In this document: piece by piece, positions 15,557-23,685 of the stretch
Layout of the letters: every line of letters begins with the position of its first letter
Numbering within the stretch: the stretch's first letter is position 1
Source: Burkholderiales bacterium
GTDB lineage: Bacteria; Pseudomonadota; Gammaproteobacteria; Burkholderiales; Burkholderiaceae_A
Assembly: GCA_030834045.1 (NCBI GenBank)
Contig: JAURFZ010000002.1
Location: 1 to 32,380 of the forward strand
DNA: 32,380 nucleotides
Reading direction: 5' to 3'
Translations under genes and position numbers: made by a program
The notes under the pieces: model-generated
Databases searched by the model: none
Seen by the model: the letters and a program-made list of their open reading frames with translations, nothing else
What the model was told of the DNA's origin: nothing

Positions 15557-16501
15557 ATGAGGGCAAACGAGTCAAACGCTAAGTTAAATGCCAAGTTAAG
15601 CGCCAAGTTAAAGTCCAGTCCAATGGCCAGGGGCGCAACCCGCTTGAAAACAATCGCCAAGGCTGGCTCTAAGCCTTCGGTGACTGCCGAACTTCGGGTA
15701 TCACCGGCCTTGGCGCCAATGGCAAATTCATTTAGCAACATCGGCAGCCCCTCACTTCGTCTTTTAACCCTGCTTGAGGCCATTGCCCAATCAGAAAAGC
15801 CCCAGACCCTGGCCCAATTGGTTGTTCGGCTCGATGAGCCAAAGGCCACCATGCACAGACTTTTGCTTGGTCTTGAAGAAATGCGGTTTGTTCAGCGTAT
15901 GCCTGGGGGGCGGCACTTTGCGCCTGGGCCCCGGTTAAATACTCTGGCCATCGACACGCTTCGACACAGTCATATAAGCGCGCAACGGCACTCCATACTG
16001 AAGCGGTTGGTTTCGGACTTCAATGAATCCTGCAACCTCACCATTCTTGATGGCATTGAAGTTGTCTACCTTGACCGTGCCGAGGCCAACTGGCCATTGC
16101 GTATGGACCTTAAGCCCGGCTCTCGAGTACCTGCCCACTGCAGCGCCAGTGGCAAGATGATTCTGGCGCTTATGAACCCAAGCATTCGCGACCCACTTAT
16201 TAAGGCTTTGCCCTACCAAGCCTACACGCCCCAGACCATCACCGACCCCAATGACTTTCAGACCGAACTTGATCGCATCGCGCGACGAGGCTACAGCATC
16301 GATCAGCAAGAGTACGCGGCGGGCCTGAACTGCCTTTCTGTACCCGTGCTTGATGACAACGGCCAGTGCATTGCTGCCGTTGCTGTGCATGCGCCTACGG
16401 CGCGCCTGAGTATGAATGAAGCTCTAAAGAAAATTGACCGGTTACGGTGGGCAGCTTCTGCTATTTCGGCAACCCTTCAGAACCAGGGAATTAACCAATG
16501 A
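15557..16501 (+). CDS. IclR family transcriptional regulator
   Basis: The core is a clear IclR protein. A winged-helix domain begins at about PSLRLLTLLEAIAQSEKPQT (residue 64 of the longest frame) and contains LAQLVVRLDEPKATMHRLLL. The effector-binding domain includes PAHCSASGKMILALM and QEYAAGLNCLSVPVLDD. The longest frame gives 314 aa; IclR proteins are usually about 250-280 aa with the helix-turn-helix near the start, so ATG 15719 (260 aa) or ATG 15623 may be the real start. The extra N-terminus is basic, low-complexity and partly made of a 12-nt tandem repeat. Its stop overlaps pta by 4 nt, so it heads and probably controls the pta-soeABC-ligase operon and perhaps the divergent SulP gene. 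Confidence 0.9.
   Translation: MRANESNAKLNAKLSAKLKSSPMARGATRLKTIAKAGSKPSVTAELRVSPALAPMANSFSNIGSPSLRLLTLLEAIAQSEKPQTLAQLVVRLDEPKATMHRLLLGLEEMRFVQRMPGGRHFAPGPRLNTLAIDTLRHSHISAQRHSILKRLVSDFNESCNLTILDGIEVVYLDRAEANWPLRMDLKPGSRVPAHCSASGKMILALMNPSIRDPLIKALPYQAYTPQTITDPNDFQTELDRIARRGYSIDQQEYAAGLNCLSVPVLDDNGQCIAAVAVHAPTARLSMNEALKKIDRLRWAASAISATLQNQGINQ
15578..15613. repeat. Three tandem copies of a 12-nt repeat at the iclR 5' end
   Basis: The units GCTAAGTTAAAT, GCCAAGTTAAGC and GCCAAGTTAAAG follow one another without gaps and share the core GCYAAGTTAA. If iclR starts at 15557 they encode a lysine-rich repeat (AKLN, AKLS, AKLK). If it starts at 15623 or 15719 they are non-coding and sit between iclR and the divergent SulP gene, where regulator sites would be expected. 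Confidence 0.7.
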
Positions 16502-17448
16502 TTCAGGCAAGCCTGGCGCCCATTCACTACCCTTTTCTTGACGCGCTTATTCACAAGAGTAAGGCACTGCACTCACTTAATATTGGTGTGGTCTACCCAC
16601 TTTCGGTTGATGCATTGAAGGCCGCCATTGACTGCCACAGCCACGGTCTTGCCCATGTTGTTATTTATGGACCTGAAACAGGTATGCATTCACTGGCGCA
16701 ATCGTCTGGGCTTAGCCTTCTTGGAATTGAAATCCAAAACGTGGAGGGGTCCGCAATTGAAGCGGCGCAAAAGGCTGTTGCCGACTGTGCAGGGTTGCAT
16801 CCGCGAATCAACGCGCTCATGAAAGGAAGCCTTCACACCGACGAACTGCTCTCGGCCTGCCTGAAATCGTCTGCAGGGTTAAGAACCTCACGCCGGATCA
16901 GTCATATTTTTAAGTTTGATGTACCAGGGTTTGAGAAGCCCCTTTTTGTGGCGGATGCGGTCGTGAACATTGACCCCGGTCTAAACGAAAAGGTTGACAT
17001 TCTTACCAGTGCCATTGAAGCCATGCAGCAGATCGGCGTGAAACGCCCCAAGGTCGCAATCATCTCGGCCACCGAATCGGTCAACGAAAAAATTAAGGCA
17101 ACCGTTGATGCCAAAGCCTTGTGTGACATGGCAGCCGAGGGTGCATTTGGCAATGCGGTGGTGGAGGGCCCCATGGGCCTTGACCTTGCGCTCTCGCGCC
17201 GCTCGGCAGACATTAAGGGGTATGAAAGCCAAGTTAGTGGCGATGTCGATCTTCTTTTGGCACCCGACCTCAACGCCGGCAATATTCTTTTCAAAAGCCT
17301 GGTCTATGCCGCACGCGCGGAGGCCGCAGGTGTCATTCTTGGGGCGAAGGTTCCCATTGTCTTAACCAGTCGCTCCGACTCTGCCTACAGTCGACTGGCC
17401 TCCTGCGCCATGGCGGCCGCCTTGGTTCAGACGGCCGATATTTTTTAA
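16498..17448 (+). CDS. pta: Phosphate acetyltransferase (PTA/PTB family)
   Basis: A 316-aa enzyme of the phosphate acetyl/butyryltransferase family. It corresponds to the catalytic domain alone, without the long N-terminal regulatory domains of E. coli Pta. The C-terminal block GDVDLLLAPDLNAGNILFKS followed by AGVILGAKVPIVLTSRSDS is diagnostic. It converts acetyl phosphate plus CoA to acetyl-CoA, the step needed after Xsc releases acetyl phosphate from sulfoacetaldehyde; short pta genes are regular companions of xsc. Here it is separated from xsc by about 15 kb but linked to the sulfite dehydrogenase genes. ATG 16498 overlaps the iclR stop, and soeA begins 24 nt after its end. A phosphotransbutyrylase activity cannot be excluded from sequence alone. 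Confidence 0.88.
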   Translation: MIQASLAPIHYPFLDALIHKSKALHSLNIGVVYPLSVDALKAAIDCHSHGLAHVVIYGPETGMHSLAQSSGLSLLGIEIQNVEGSAIEAAQKAVADCAGLHPRINALMKGSLHTDELLSACLKSSAGLRTSRRISHIFKFDVPGFEKPLFVADAVVNIDPGLNEKVDILTSAIEAMQQIGVKRPKVAIISATESVNEKIKATVDAKALCDMAAEGAFGNAVVEGPMGLDLALSRRSADIKGYESQVSGDVDLLLAPDLNAGNILFKSLVYAARAEAAGVILGAKVPIVLTSRSDSAYSRLASCAMAAALVQTADIF

Positions 17449-17472
17449 TTACTGCTACAAGGTGTTCACGCT

Positions 17473-20358
17473 ATGAGCAAGGTATCGTTTAATCCCATTG
17501 CCACCACCCAGGCCCTGCAAGAGGGCACTGAAATTAAGAGCACCACCTGCTACATGTGCGCCTGTCGTTGTGGCATCAATGTGCATGTCAAAGACGGGGA
17601 GGTGAAGTTTATTGAGGGCAACCCCAACCATCCCCTCAACAAGGGTGTCATCTGCGCCAAGGGCGGCTCGGGCGTGATGAAGCAGTACTCACCGGCGCGT
17701 CTAACCAAGCCCTTGTTGCGTCGACCGGGCACCGATCGTGGTGATGGTCAGTTCGATCCCATCTCTTGGGAGCAGGCGTTCGACATGCTCAGCGATCGAC
17801 TTGGAACAATCCGTCAGACCGATCCGAAAAAATTTGCGCTTTTCACCGGACGCGACCAGATGCAGGCCCTTACCGGTCTCTTTGCTCGCCAATTTGGCAC
17901 ACCGAACTATGCTGCTCACGGCGGCTTTTGTTCAGTGAACATGGCCGCAGGCATGATCTATTCCATTGGTGGTTCGTTCTGGGAGTTTGGCGGCCCCGAC
18001 CTTGAGAATGCCAAGCTCTTCATCATGATGGGCACGGCCGAAGACCATCACAGCAACCCGCTCAAAATGGCGATCTCGAAGTTCAAGCGCGAGGGTGGCA
18101 AGTTTATTTCGGTGAACCCGGTGCGTACAGGCTACAGCGCCATCGCCGATGAATGGATCCCCATTCGACCTGGAACCGATGGCGCGCTGCTGCTTGCAAT
18201 TAGCCATGTACTTGTTAATGCAGAGACCTTCGACACGGATTTCGTTGCACAGTTCACCAATGGTCCTCAACTGGTTATTGATGCGCCGGGATCTGAAGAG
18301 CATGGCCAGTTTCTTCGTGCCGATGTCGCCGACAAGCCCCCCATCTACGATCAACTCGACCAGATGGTCTGGGACCAAGACGCGAACAAGGCGGTCTGCA
18401 TGCGCGAGCGGCCTGCCCGGCCTGCACTGACTGGACGCTTTACCGTCAATGGTATTAACGTGCGGCCCGCCTTTGAGCTTCTGAAAGAGAGCCTTGCAGA
18501 CTGCACGCCCGAATGGGCGCAGGCCATTACCGGTGTCTCTGCGGCACGCATTGAAAAGCTTGCTAGAGAAATGGCCGAGGTGGCCATGAACCAGTCCTTC
18601 GAACTTCCTATTGCCTGGACCGACTCCTTTGGTAAGCAGTACGACAAGGTGATTGGGCGGCCTGTTGCCTTTCATGCCATGCGTGGACTTGCGGCTCACA
18701 GCAATGGCTTTCAAACGGTACGAGCCTTAGCAAACTTAATGAGTCTTCTAGGCACCATTGATCGGCCGGGCGGCTTTTTGCACAAGGCGCCGTTTCCTCG
18801 TGCCATACCCCCTTCGGTTCGACCACCGAATGGCGAGAGCCAAATTAAGCCAGGCGAGCCCCTTGCCACCACGCCGCTGGGCTTTCCCACCTGCCCCGAA
18901 GACCTTTGTGTGACTGAATCGGGCGAGCCCATTCGAATCGACAAGGGGTTTTCTTGGGAGCATCCTTTGTCTGCCCACGGTCTGATGCACAACGTCATTA
19001 CCAATGCATGGAAGGCCGACCCCTACCCCATCGACACGCTCATGATCTTTATGGCGAACATGGCCTGGAACTCCACCATGAACACCGATCAGGTGCGCGA
19101 CATGCTTAACGACAAGTCGCCCAATGGAAATTACAAGATTCCTTTCCTCGTGGTCTGTGATGCCTTTCATAGCGAGATGACTGGCTTTGCCGACCTGGTG
19201 CTTCCCGACACAACCTACCTTGAACGCTACGATGCCATGAGTCTTCTTGATCGACCGATCTCGGAGTTCGACGGGCCATGCGACTCGGTGCGTGTTCCTG
19301 TGGTCGAGCCTCTTGGCGACTGCAAGCCCTTTCAGGAGGTGCTTGTAGAACTGGCCTCGCGGCTTAAATTTCCCGCCTTCACCAGGCAGGACGGCAGCCC
19401 TAAATTCTCGGGCTACGAAGACTTCATTGTGAACTTCGAGACAGCCCCGGGCAGTGGCATTGGCTTTCTTGCGGGCTGGCGAGGCAAAGATGGCAAGGCC
19501 TCGTTAAAGGGCGAACCCAACCCTAAACAGTGGGAAGCCTACAAGGCAAACAACTGCGTCTTTCATTACGAGATGCCCGAAGGCCATCGGTTTATGCGCA
19601 ACTGGAATGCGGGCTACCTTGGCTTTGCCAAAGACAATGGGCTGCGCAAGCTTGATGCCCCAGTCATGATTCATCTTTACTCGGAGCTTTTGTTGGGCTT
19701 TCGGCAGGCCGCCCAGGGTTTACGAAAAGGGCGTCAGCCACCCCAGCACCTGCGTGCGCGTATTGAACGCCACTTCAGCCCCTTGCCTTTTTGGAGCGAG
19801 CCCCTTGAGCATGCTCTTGTCTCGTCGAAAGACTATCCGCTCTCGGCAGTTACCCAAAGGCCCATGGCCATGTACCACTCTTGGGATTCTCAGAACGCCT
19901 GGCTTCGACAGATTCATTCCCACAACTTTCTCTTCGTAAATGCGGGCACTGCGGCGGCTGCCGGTATTGCAGACGACCAGTGGATCTGGGTCGAAAGCCC
20001 ATGGGGTAAAGTTCGCGCCCAGGCAAGGCTGTCTGAGGCCGTGGAGCCGGGAACGGTCTGGACCTGGAATGCCATTGGGAAATCAAAGGGTGCCTGGGGT
20101 CTTGGCGAGAAGGCCAATGAATCGCAGAAGGGCTTTCTTCTCAACCACCTCATCTCCGAAGAGCTTCCTCTTGGGCCAGAGCCTGGCGCCGCAACCATTA
20201 GCAACTCAGACCCGGTTACTGGGCAGGCAGGCTGGTACGACGTTCGCGTGCGTATCTATCCGGCCGACAAGCACGAACCCAAGCAATCTTTTCCTCAGTT
20301 CAAATCCATTTCCGCACCCCCTGGCATGCTAGGCCGTCGTAAGGAGCACAAGGTATGA
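17473..20358 (+). CDS. soeA: Molybdopterin oxidoreductase, probable sulfite dehydrogenase subunit SoeA
   Basis: A 961-aa catalytic subunit of the DMSO reductase family. A [4Fe-4S] site near the N-terminus uses C26, C29, C33 and C61. The likely Mo-ligand cysteine is C153 in HGGFCSVNMAAG, unlike the serine of DMSO reductase. The N-terminus has no twin-arginine signal, so the enzyme should face the cytoplasm, as reported for SoeABC of Allochromatium and Ruegeria. SoeABC oxidises sulfite to sulfate and passes electrons to quinone. Length, cysteine ligand, missing Tat signal, a following four-cluster ferredoxin and DmsC-like anchor, and a sulfite-producing neighbourhood all fit. AAGGTG precedes the start by 9 nt. 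Polysulfide or thiosulfate reductase-type chemistry is the main alternative. Confidence 0.85.
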   Translation: MSKVSFNPIATTQALQEGTEIKSTTCYMCACRCGINVHVKDGEVKFIEGNPNHPLNKGVICAKGGSGVMKQYSPARLTKPLLRRPGTDRGDGQFDPISWEQAFDMLSDRLGTIRQTDPKKFALFTGRDQMQALTGLFARQFGTPNYAAHGGFCSVNMAAGMIYSIGGSFWEFGGPDLENAKLFIMMGTAEDHHSNPLKMAISKFKREGGKFISVNPVRTGYSAIADEWIPIRPGTDGALLLAISHVLVNAETFDTDFVAQFTNGPQLVIDAPGSEEHGQFLRADVADKPPIYDQLDQMVWDQDANKAVCMRERPARPALTGRFTVNGINVRPAFELLKESLADCTPEWAQAITGVSAARIEKLAREMAEVAMNQSFELPIAWTDSFGKQYDKVIGRPVAFHAMRGLAAHSNGFQTVRALANLMSLLGTIDRPGGFLHKAPFPRAIPPSVRPPNGESQIKPGEPLATTPLGFPTCPEDLCVTESGEPIRIDKGFSWEHPLSAHGLMHNVITNAWKADPYPIDTLMIFMANMAWNSTMNTDQVRDMLNDKSPNGNYKIPFLVVCDAFHSEMTGFADLVLPDTTYLERYDAMSLLDRPISEFDGPCDSVRVPVVEPLGDCKPFQEVLVELASRLKFPAFTRQDGSPKFSGYEDFIVNFETAPGSGIGFLAGWRGKDGKASLKGEPNPKQWEAYKANNCVFHYEMPEGHRFMRNWNAGYLGFAKDNGLRKLDAPVMIHLYSELLLGFRQAAQGLRKGRQPPQHLRARIERHFSPLPFWSEPLEHALVSSKDYPLSAVTQRPMAMYHSWDSQNAWLRQIHSHNFLFVNAGTAAAAGIADDQWIWVESPWGKVRAQARLSEAVEPGTVWTWNAIGKSKGAWGLGEKANESQKGFLLNHLISEELPLGPEPGAATISNSDPVTGQAGWYDVRVRIYPADKHEPKQSFPQFKSISAPPGMLGRRKEHKV

Positions 20359-21014
20359 CTCAACTTGCACTTGTTATTGACCTCAATGTCTGCGTGGGCT
20401 GTCAGGCCTGCGTCACCAACTGCAAGCAGTGGAACAACAGCTATTCGGCGGGTCCATTGTCAGACCAGAACCCCTACGACGAAGACCCATCGGGGACCTT
20501 CTTTAACCGTGTTCAGACCTACGAGTCGGGCAGTTTTCCCGATGCAATGACCGTGCACTTTCCCAAAAGCTGCCTGCACTGCGAGGACCCTCCCTGCGTG
20601 CCAGTCTGCCCCACAGGGGCGTCCTACAAACGAGAAGAAGACGGCATTGTTCTTGTTGATTACGACAAGTGCATTGGCTGCAGTTATTGCGCATGGGCCT
20701 GCCCTTATGGTGCGCGTGAGCTTGATGAAGAACGTAAGGTGATGACCAAGTGCACGCTCTGCGTCGACCGCATCTACAACGAAAACCTTCCTGAGGACCA
20801 GCGCAAACCTGTCTGCGTCATGGCCTGCCCAACCAGTGCGCGTCTGTTTGGCGATGTCCACGATCCTGACTCCGAGGTGTCCATAGCCATTGCCGAGCGT
20901 GCGGGCTATGCACTGATGCCCGAATGGCAGACGCAGCCTGCTAACCAATACCTACCCCACCAGAGCTGGCTTGCCTCGATGACAGCAACGGCCAACGAGA
21001 AAGAGGAGGTCTAG
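20355..21014 (+). CDS. soeB: Four-cluster ferredoxin subunit, probable SoeB
   Basis: A 219-aa electron-transfer subunit of the DmsB/PhsB type. Sixteen cysteines in four groups can be placed: C13/C16/C19/C23, C73/C76/C81/C85, C106/C109/C112/C116 and C133/C136/C154/C158, enough for four [4Fe-4S] clusters. It carries electrons from the molybdenum subunit to the membrane anchor. No signal sequence is present, consistent with a cytoplasmic complex. The start overlaps soeA by 4 nt and soeC starts 3 nt after the stop, so the three subunits are translated together. Confidence 0.88.
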   Translation: MTQLALVIDLNVCVGCQACVTNCKQWNNSYSAGPLSDQNPYDEDPSGTFFNRVQTYESGSFPDAMTVHFPKSCLHCEDPPCVPVCPTGASYKREEDGIVLVDYDKCIGCSYCAWACPYGARELDEERKVMTKCTLCVDRIYNENLPEDQRKPVCVMACPTSARLFGDVHDPDSEVSIAIAERAGYALMPEWQTQPANQYLPHQSWLASMTATANEKEEV

Positions 21015-21017
21015 GCG

Positions 21018-21962
21018 ATGCGTCCTCCGTGGTCTATGGTTATTTTTACTGTGCTTGCAGGCCTGGGACAAGGCCTGCTTGTCATGCTTATTCTTGAGCA
21101 GTGGGGAAGCTTTTCCAGCCAGGCACCCGCCACCGATAGCCTGGCATTTCTCGGGCCGTCCATGTTTGCCTTCGGTCTTTTATTTGCAGGTCTTATAAGC
21201 GCTTTCTTTCACCTAGGCCGCCCCTCGCGCGCCTGGCGCTCGGCCTCCCAATGGCGAACCTCTTGGCTCTCGAGGGAAATTATTGTGATGCCAGTGGTGC
21301 TTGGCTTTACCTTTGTTCATGGACTCCAAGGGGTTCTGGGGCTGCCCGAGATCTTTGGCCCCCTTTGGGAGGTGGTGGCACCTCTCGCCCTTGTCGCCTG
21401 CCTTGCCATGTGGATCTGTACGGCCATGATTTACGGCTGCCTTAAGTTTCTGCAGGAATGGTCAACCCCATGGACACCCGCGGCCTTCATTCTTTTTGGA
21501 CTAACGGGGGGAGCCCTTTTCTTTGGGCTAAGCCGCACCCTTCTTCCCGTTGATGGTCTCCTTGTTTCAAAGCCTCTTATTGGCCTGCTGCTTCTGATAA
21601 GCCTTACGGTCAAAGCATTTATTTTTAAACGCAATGCGGGCCTGCGACCGAAGTCGACCCTGCGCTCAGCCACTGGTATTCCCGGCAATGTTCGGCAGGT
21701 CAGCATGGGCATCATGGGTGGAAGTTTCAATACACGAGAGTTTTTTCATGGGGTCTCCTTAAGCCTCATGCGTCAGTTACGACCCACAGTTCTCATGCTT
21801 GCTTTTGTGCTTCCGATGGTCATGCTCTTTGTACTTCCCTTAACGCCCCTTACCGCAGGCTTTATTGCGCTCGTTCATCTACTGGGCATGGTTGCCGAGC
21901 GCTGGCTTTTCTTTGCACAGGCCAATCATCCGCAGAACCTGTATTACCAAAGGATTTCTTAG
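21018..21962 (+). CDS. soeC: DmsC/NrfD-like membrane anchor, probable SoeC
   Basis: A 314-aa integral membrane protein with about eight helices, similar to the DmsC anchor family and close to the length of SoeC. Recognisable features are an early FHLGRPSRAWRS segment after helix II and SWLSREIIVMP before helix III, both typical of DmsC proteins. It should anchor SoeAB on the inner face of the membrane and reduce quinone. It is the third gene of the soe set; the CoA ligase starts immediately after its stop. Confidence 0.86.
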   Translation: MRPPWSMVIFTVLAGLGQGLLVMLILEQWGSFSSQAPATDSLAFLGPSMFAFGLLFAGLISAFFHLGRPSRAWRSASQWRTSWLSREIIVMPVVLGFTFVHGLQGVLGLPEIFGPLWEVVAPLALVACLAMWICTAMIYGCLKFLQEWSTPWTPAAFILFGLTGGALFFGLSRTLLPVDGLLVSKPLIGLLLLISLTVKAFIFKRNAGLRPKSTLRSATGIPGNVRQVSMGIMGGSFNTREFFHGVSLSLMRQLRPTVLMLAFVLPMVMLFVLPLTPLTAGFIALVHLLGMVAERWLFFAQANHPQNLYYQRIS

Positions 21963-23549
21963 ATGGCAGAGGCCCGTTATTCCAGCAACGCCGCCAGTGC
22001 TTTAATGCCCTTCGTTCACCCTAGCCCGCTTCGCTTTTCAGGACCATCGCGGGTTGGTGAACTGGTGGCCCAGCAGGCTAAGGCGCACGGCACGCAGGTC
22101 TATGGCATTGATACCGAGACCCGGGTGGAACTTAGCTTTCAAGGCCTCGAGCAGTTTCAGCTTCAGCTAAAGAGTGTTCTTCAACAGGCGGGTCTAAGCC
22201 CGGGTATGCACATTGCCTTACTTATGCCCAATGGCATTGGAACCCTGGCAAGCCTGCTTGGCTGTATGGCAAACGATTACTCGGTGAATCCGGTGAACCT
22301 TCTGTGCACCGAAGACCAGATGCGCTACATCATCGAGCATTCCGAGGCGCATGCCTTCATTGTTTCGCAGGAATGGCAGGCGCGCGCGCGTGCCCTTTTG
22401 AAGGACAGGCCCGCCATGGCCCTTTTGGTGATGGACCCTCACCGGCTGGCAATGCCCATTATTGAAAAAGCGGGCAAGAGCCTGGTCCTGGGTCCGCATC
22501 CCAAGGAGCTTGCCCTGCTGATGTACACCAGTGGCACCACTGGCCGGCCCAAGGGTGTCATGCTGACTCACGGTAACTTATTAAGTAATGCGGCATCCAT
22601 TTCGGCTGAGCATCAGCTCACCCAAGCTGACCGGGTCTACGCGGTGCTGCCGCTTTATCACATCAACGCCTTTGGAGTCACCATGATGGCAACCCTGTGG
22701 CACGCGGGAAGCCTGGCCATGCCGCCAAAGTTTTCGGCCACGCAGTTCTGGGCTCAGGTTAAAGAGTTTGAATGCAGCTGGATGAACGTGGTGCCCACCA
22801 TCATTAGTTACCTTATTGACCAGGGGCCCACAGAGCAGAGCAGGCAGGTGCAGTTGAAGTTCTGTCGGTCAGCCTCTGCCCCCTTACCACCCGAACACCA
22901 CAAGGCCTTTGAGGAGATGTTTGGAATTGGTGTCATTGAGACCATGGGTCTTACCGAGACCGTGGCACCAAGCTTTTCAAACCCCCTTGACCCTGCGCAG
23001 CGAAAAATTGGCTCGGTGGGCCGGCCCTCTGGCTGCGAAGCCTTTATTGCAGACGAGCACGGAGGTGAGCTTCCCATTGGGCAGACCGGAGAGGTCATTA
23101 TTCGTGGCCCCAATGTCACGATGGGCTACTTCAAGAACAAGGAGGGGACGGCCGCTGCCTTCTTTCCGGATGGCTGGTTGCGCACCGGCGACTTGGGCCA
23201 GGTGGATGCCGATGGCTTCTTCTTCATCACCGGGCGTATTAAGGAGCTCATTATTAAAGGTGGCGAGAATATTGCCCCGCGGGAAATTGATGAGATCTTG
23301 CTGCAACACCCCAGTGTGCTTGATGCCGCGGCAGTGGGTATTCCGCACAAGCATTACGGACAAGACATTGCAGCCTGCGTGATTTTAAAAGAAGGCCAGA
23401 CCACTGAGGCCAATGAGCTCATTGACTGGGTAAAGACTCAGCTTGGTCCTTTTAAAACACCTTCACAGATTCGGCTTGTGGCCGACCTGCCGCGTGGGCC
23501 GTCGGGTAAGGTTCAACGGCTTAAACTCGTCGACAGTTTTCTTGGGTAA
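21963..23549 (+). CDS. AMP-forming acyl-CoA synthetase (ANL family), substrate unknown
   Basis: A 528-aa adenylate-forming ligase. The phosphate-binding loop is YTSGTTGRPKGV (residues 188-199). The adenine/acyl region includes VIETMGLTE, the hinge region GRIKELIIKGGENIAPREID, and the catalytic lysine is K516 in GPSGKVQRL. It would convert a carboxylate, ATP and CoA to an acyl-CoA, AMP and pyrophosphate in the cytoplasm. It directly abuts soeC and ends the iclR-pta-soe operon. A sulfonated acid is therefore a reasonable substrate, either sulfoacetate (as for SauT of Cupriavidus) or 3-sulfopropanoate. The acylating aldehyde dehydrogenase SauS that should accompany SauT is not in the window. Acetate or another short acid remains possible. 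Confidence 0.88.
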   Translation: MAEARYSSNAASALMPFVHPSPLRFSGPSRVGELVAQQAKAHGTQVYGIDTETRVELSFQGLEQFQLQLKSVLQQAGLSPGMHIALLMPNGIGTLASLLGCMANDYSVNPVNLLCTEDQMRYIIEHSEAHAFIVSQEWQARARALLKDRPAMALLVMDPHRLAMPIIEKAGKSLVLGPHPKELALLMYTSGTTGRPKGVMLTHGNLLSNAASISAEHQLTQADRVYAVLPLYHINAFGVTMMATLWHAGSLAMPPKFSATQFWAQVKEFECSWMNVVPTIISYLIDQGPTEQSRQVQLKFCRSASAPLPPEHHKAFEEMFGIGVIETMGLTETVAPSFSNPLDPAQRKIGSVGRPSGCEAFIADEHGGELPIGQTGEVIIRGPNVTMGYFKNKEGTAAAFFPDGWLRTGDLGQVDADGFFFITGRIKELIIKGGENIAPREIDEILLQHPSVLDAAAVGIPHKHYGQDIAACVILKEGQTTEANELIDWVKTQLGPFKTPSQIRLVADLPRGPSGKVQRLKLVDSFLG

Positions 23550-23645
23550 TTGGGTTGATTAATGGGCTTGGTCGTTTAAAAGCCCTGCTAGCAATGGATT
23601 GAAGAAGACCTCAGCCAAATGCACAGGCTGACCAGGCATTTAACG

Positions 23646-23678
23646 GGTAAGCATTCGGCCTAAACCCGGATGCTTACC
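23646..23678. terminator. Strong hairpin between convergent genes
   Basis: Arms GGTAAGCATTCGG (23646-23658) and CCGGATGCTTACC (23666-23678) pair over 13 bp with one T-G wobble and a 7-nt loop. The hairpin lies between the convergent CoA ligase (stop 23549) and GMC oxidoreductase (stop 23686). There is no good U-tract on either strand, so it may stop transcription poorly by itself or protect the 3' ends of both messages. The rest of the 136-nt gap holds only a weak GGGCTT/AAGCCC pairing. Confidence 0.6.
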
Positions 23679-23685
23679 TCAAGAG

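Noticed and set aside
17932..18714. Minus-strand open frame of 260 codons inside soeA
   Set aside because: It lies wholly antisense to conserved molybdopterin-domain coding sequence, and its composition is what GC-rich antisense frames produce.
17473..21962. Periplasmic DMSO reductase or tetrathionate/polysulfide reductase
   Set aside because: No Tat signal on the molybdenum subunit, cysteine rather than serine at the Mo-ligand position, and sulfite-generating neighbours; SoeABC fits better.
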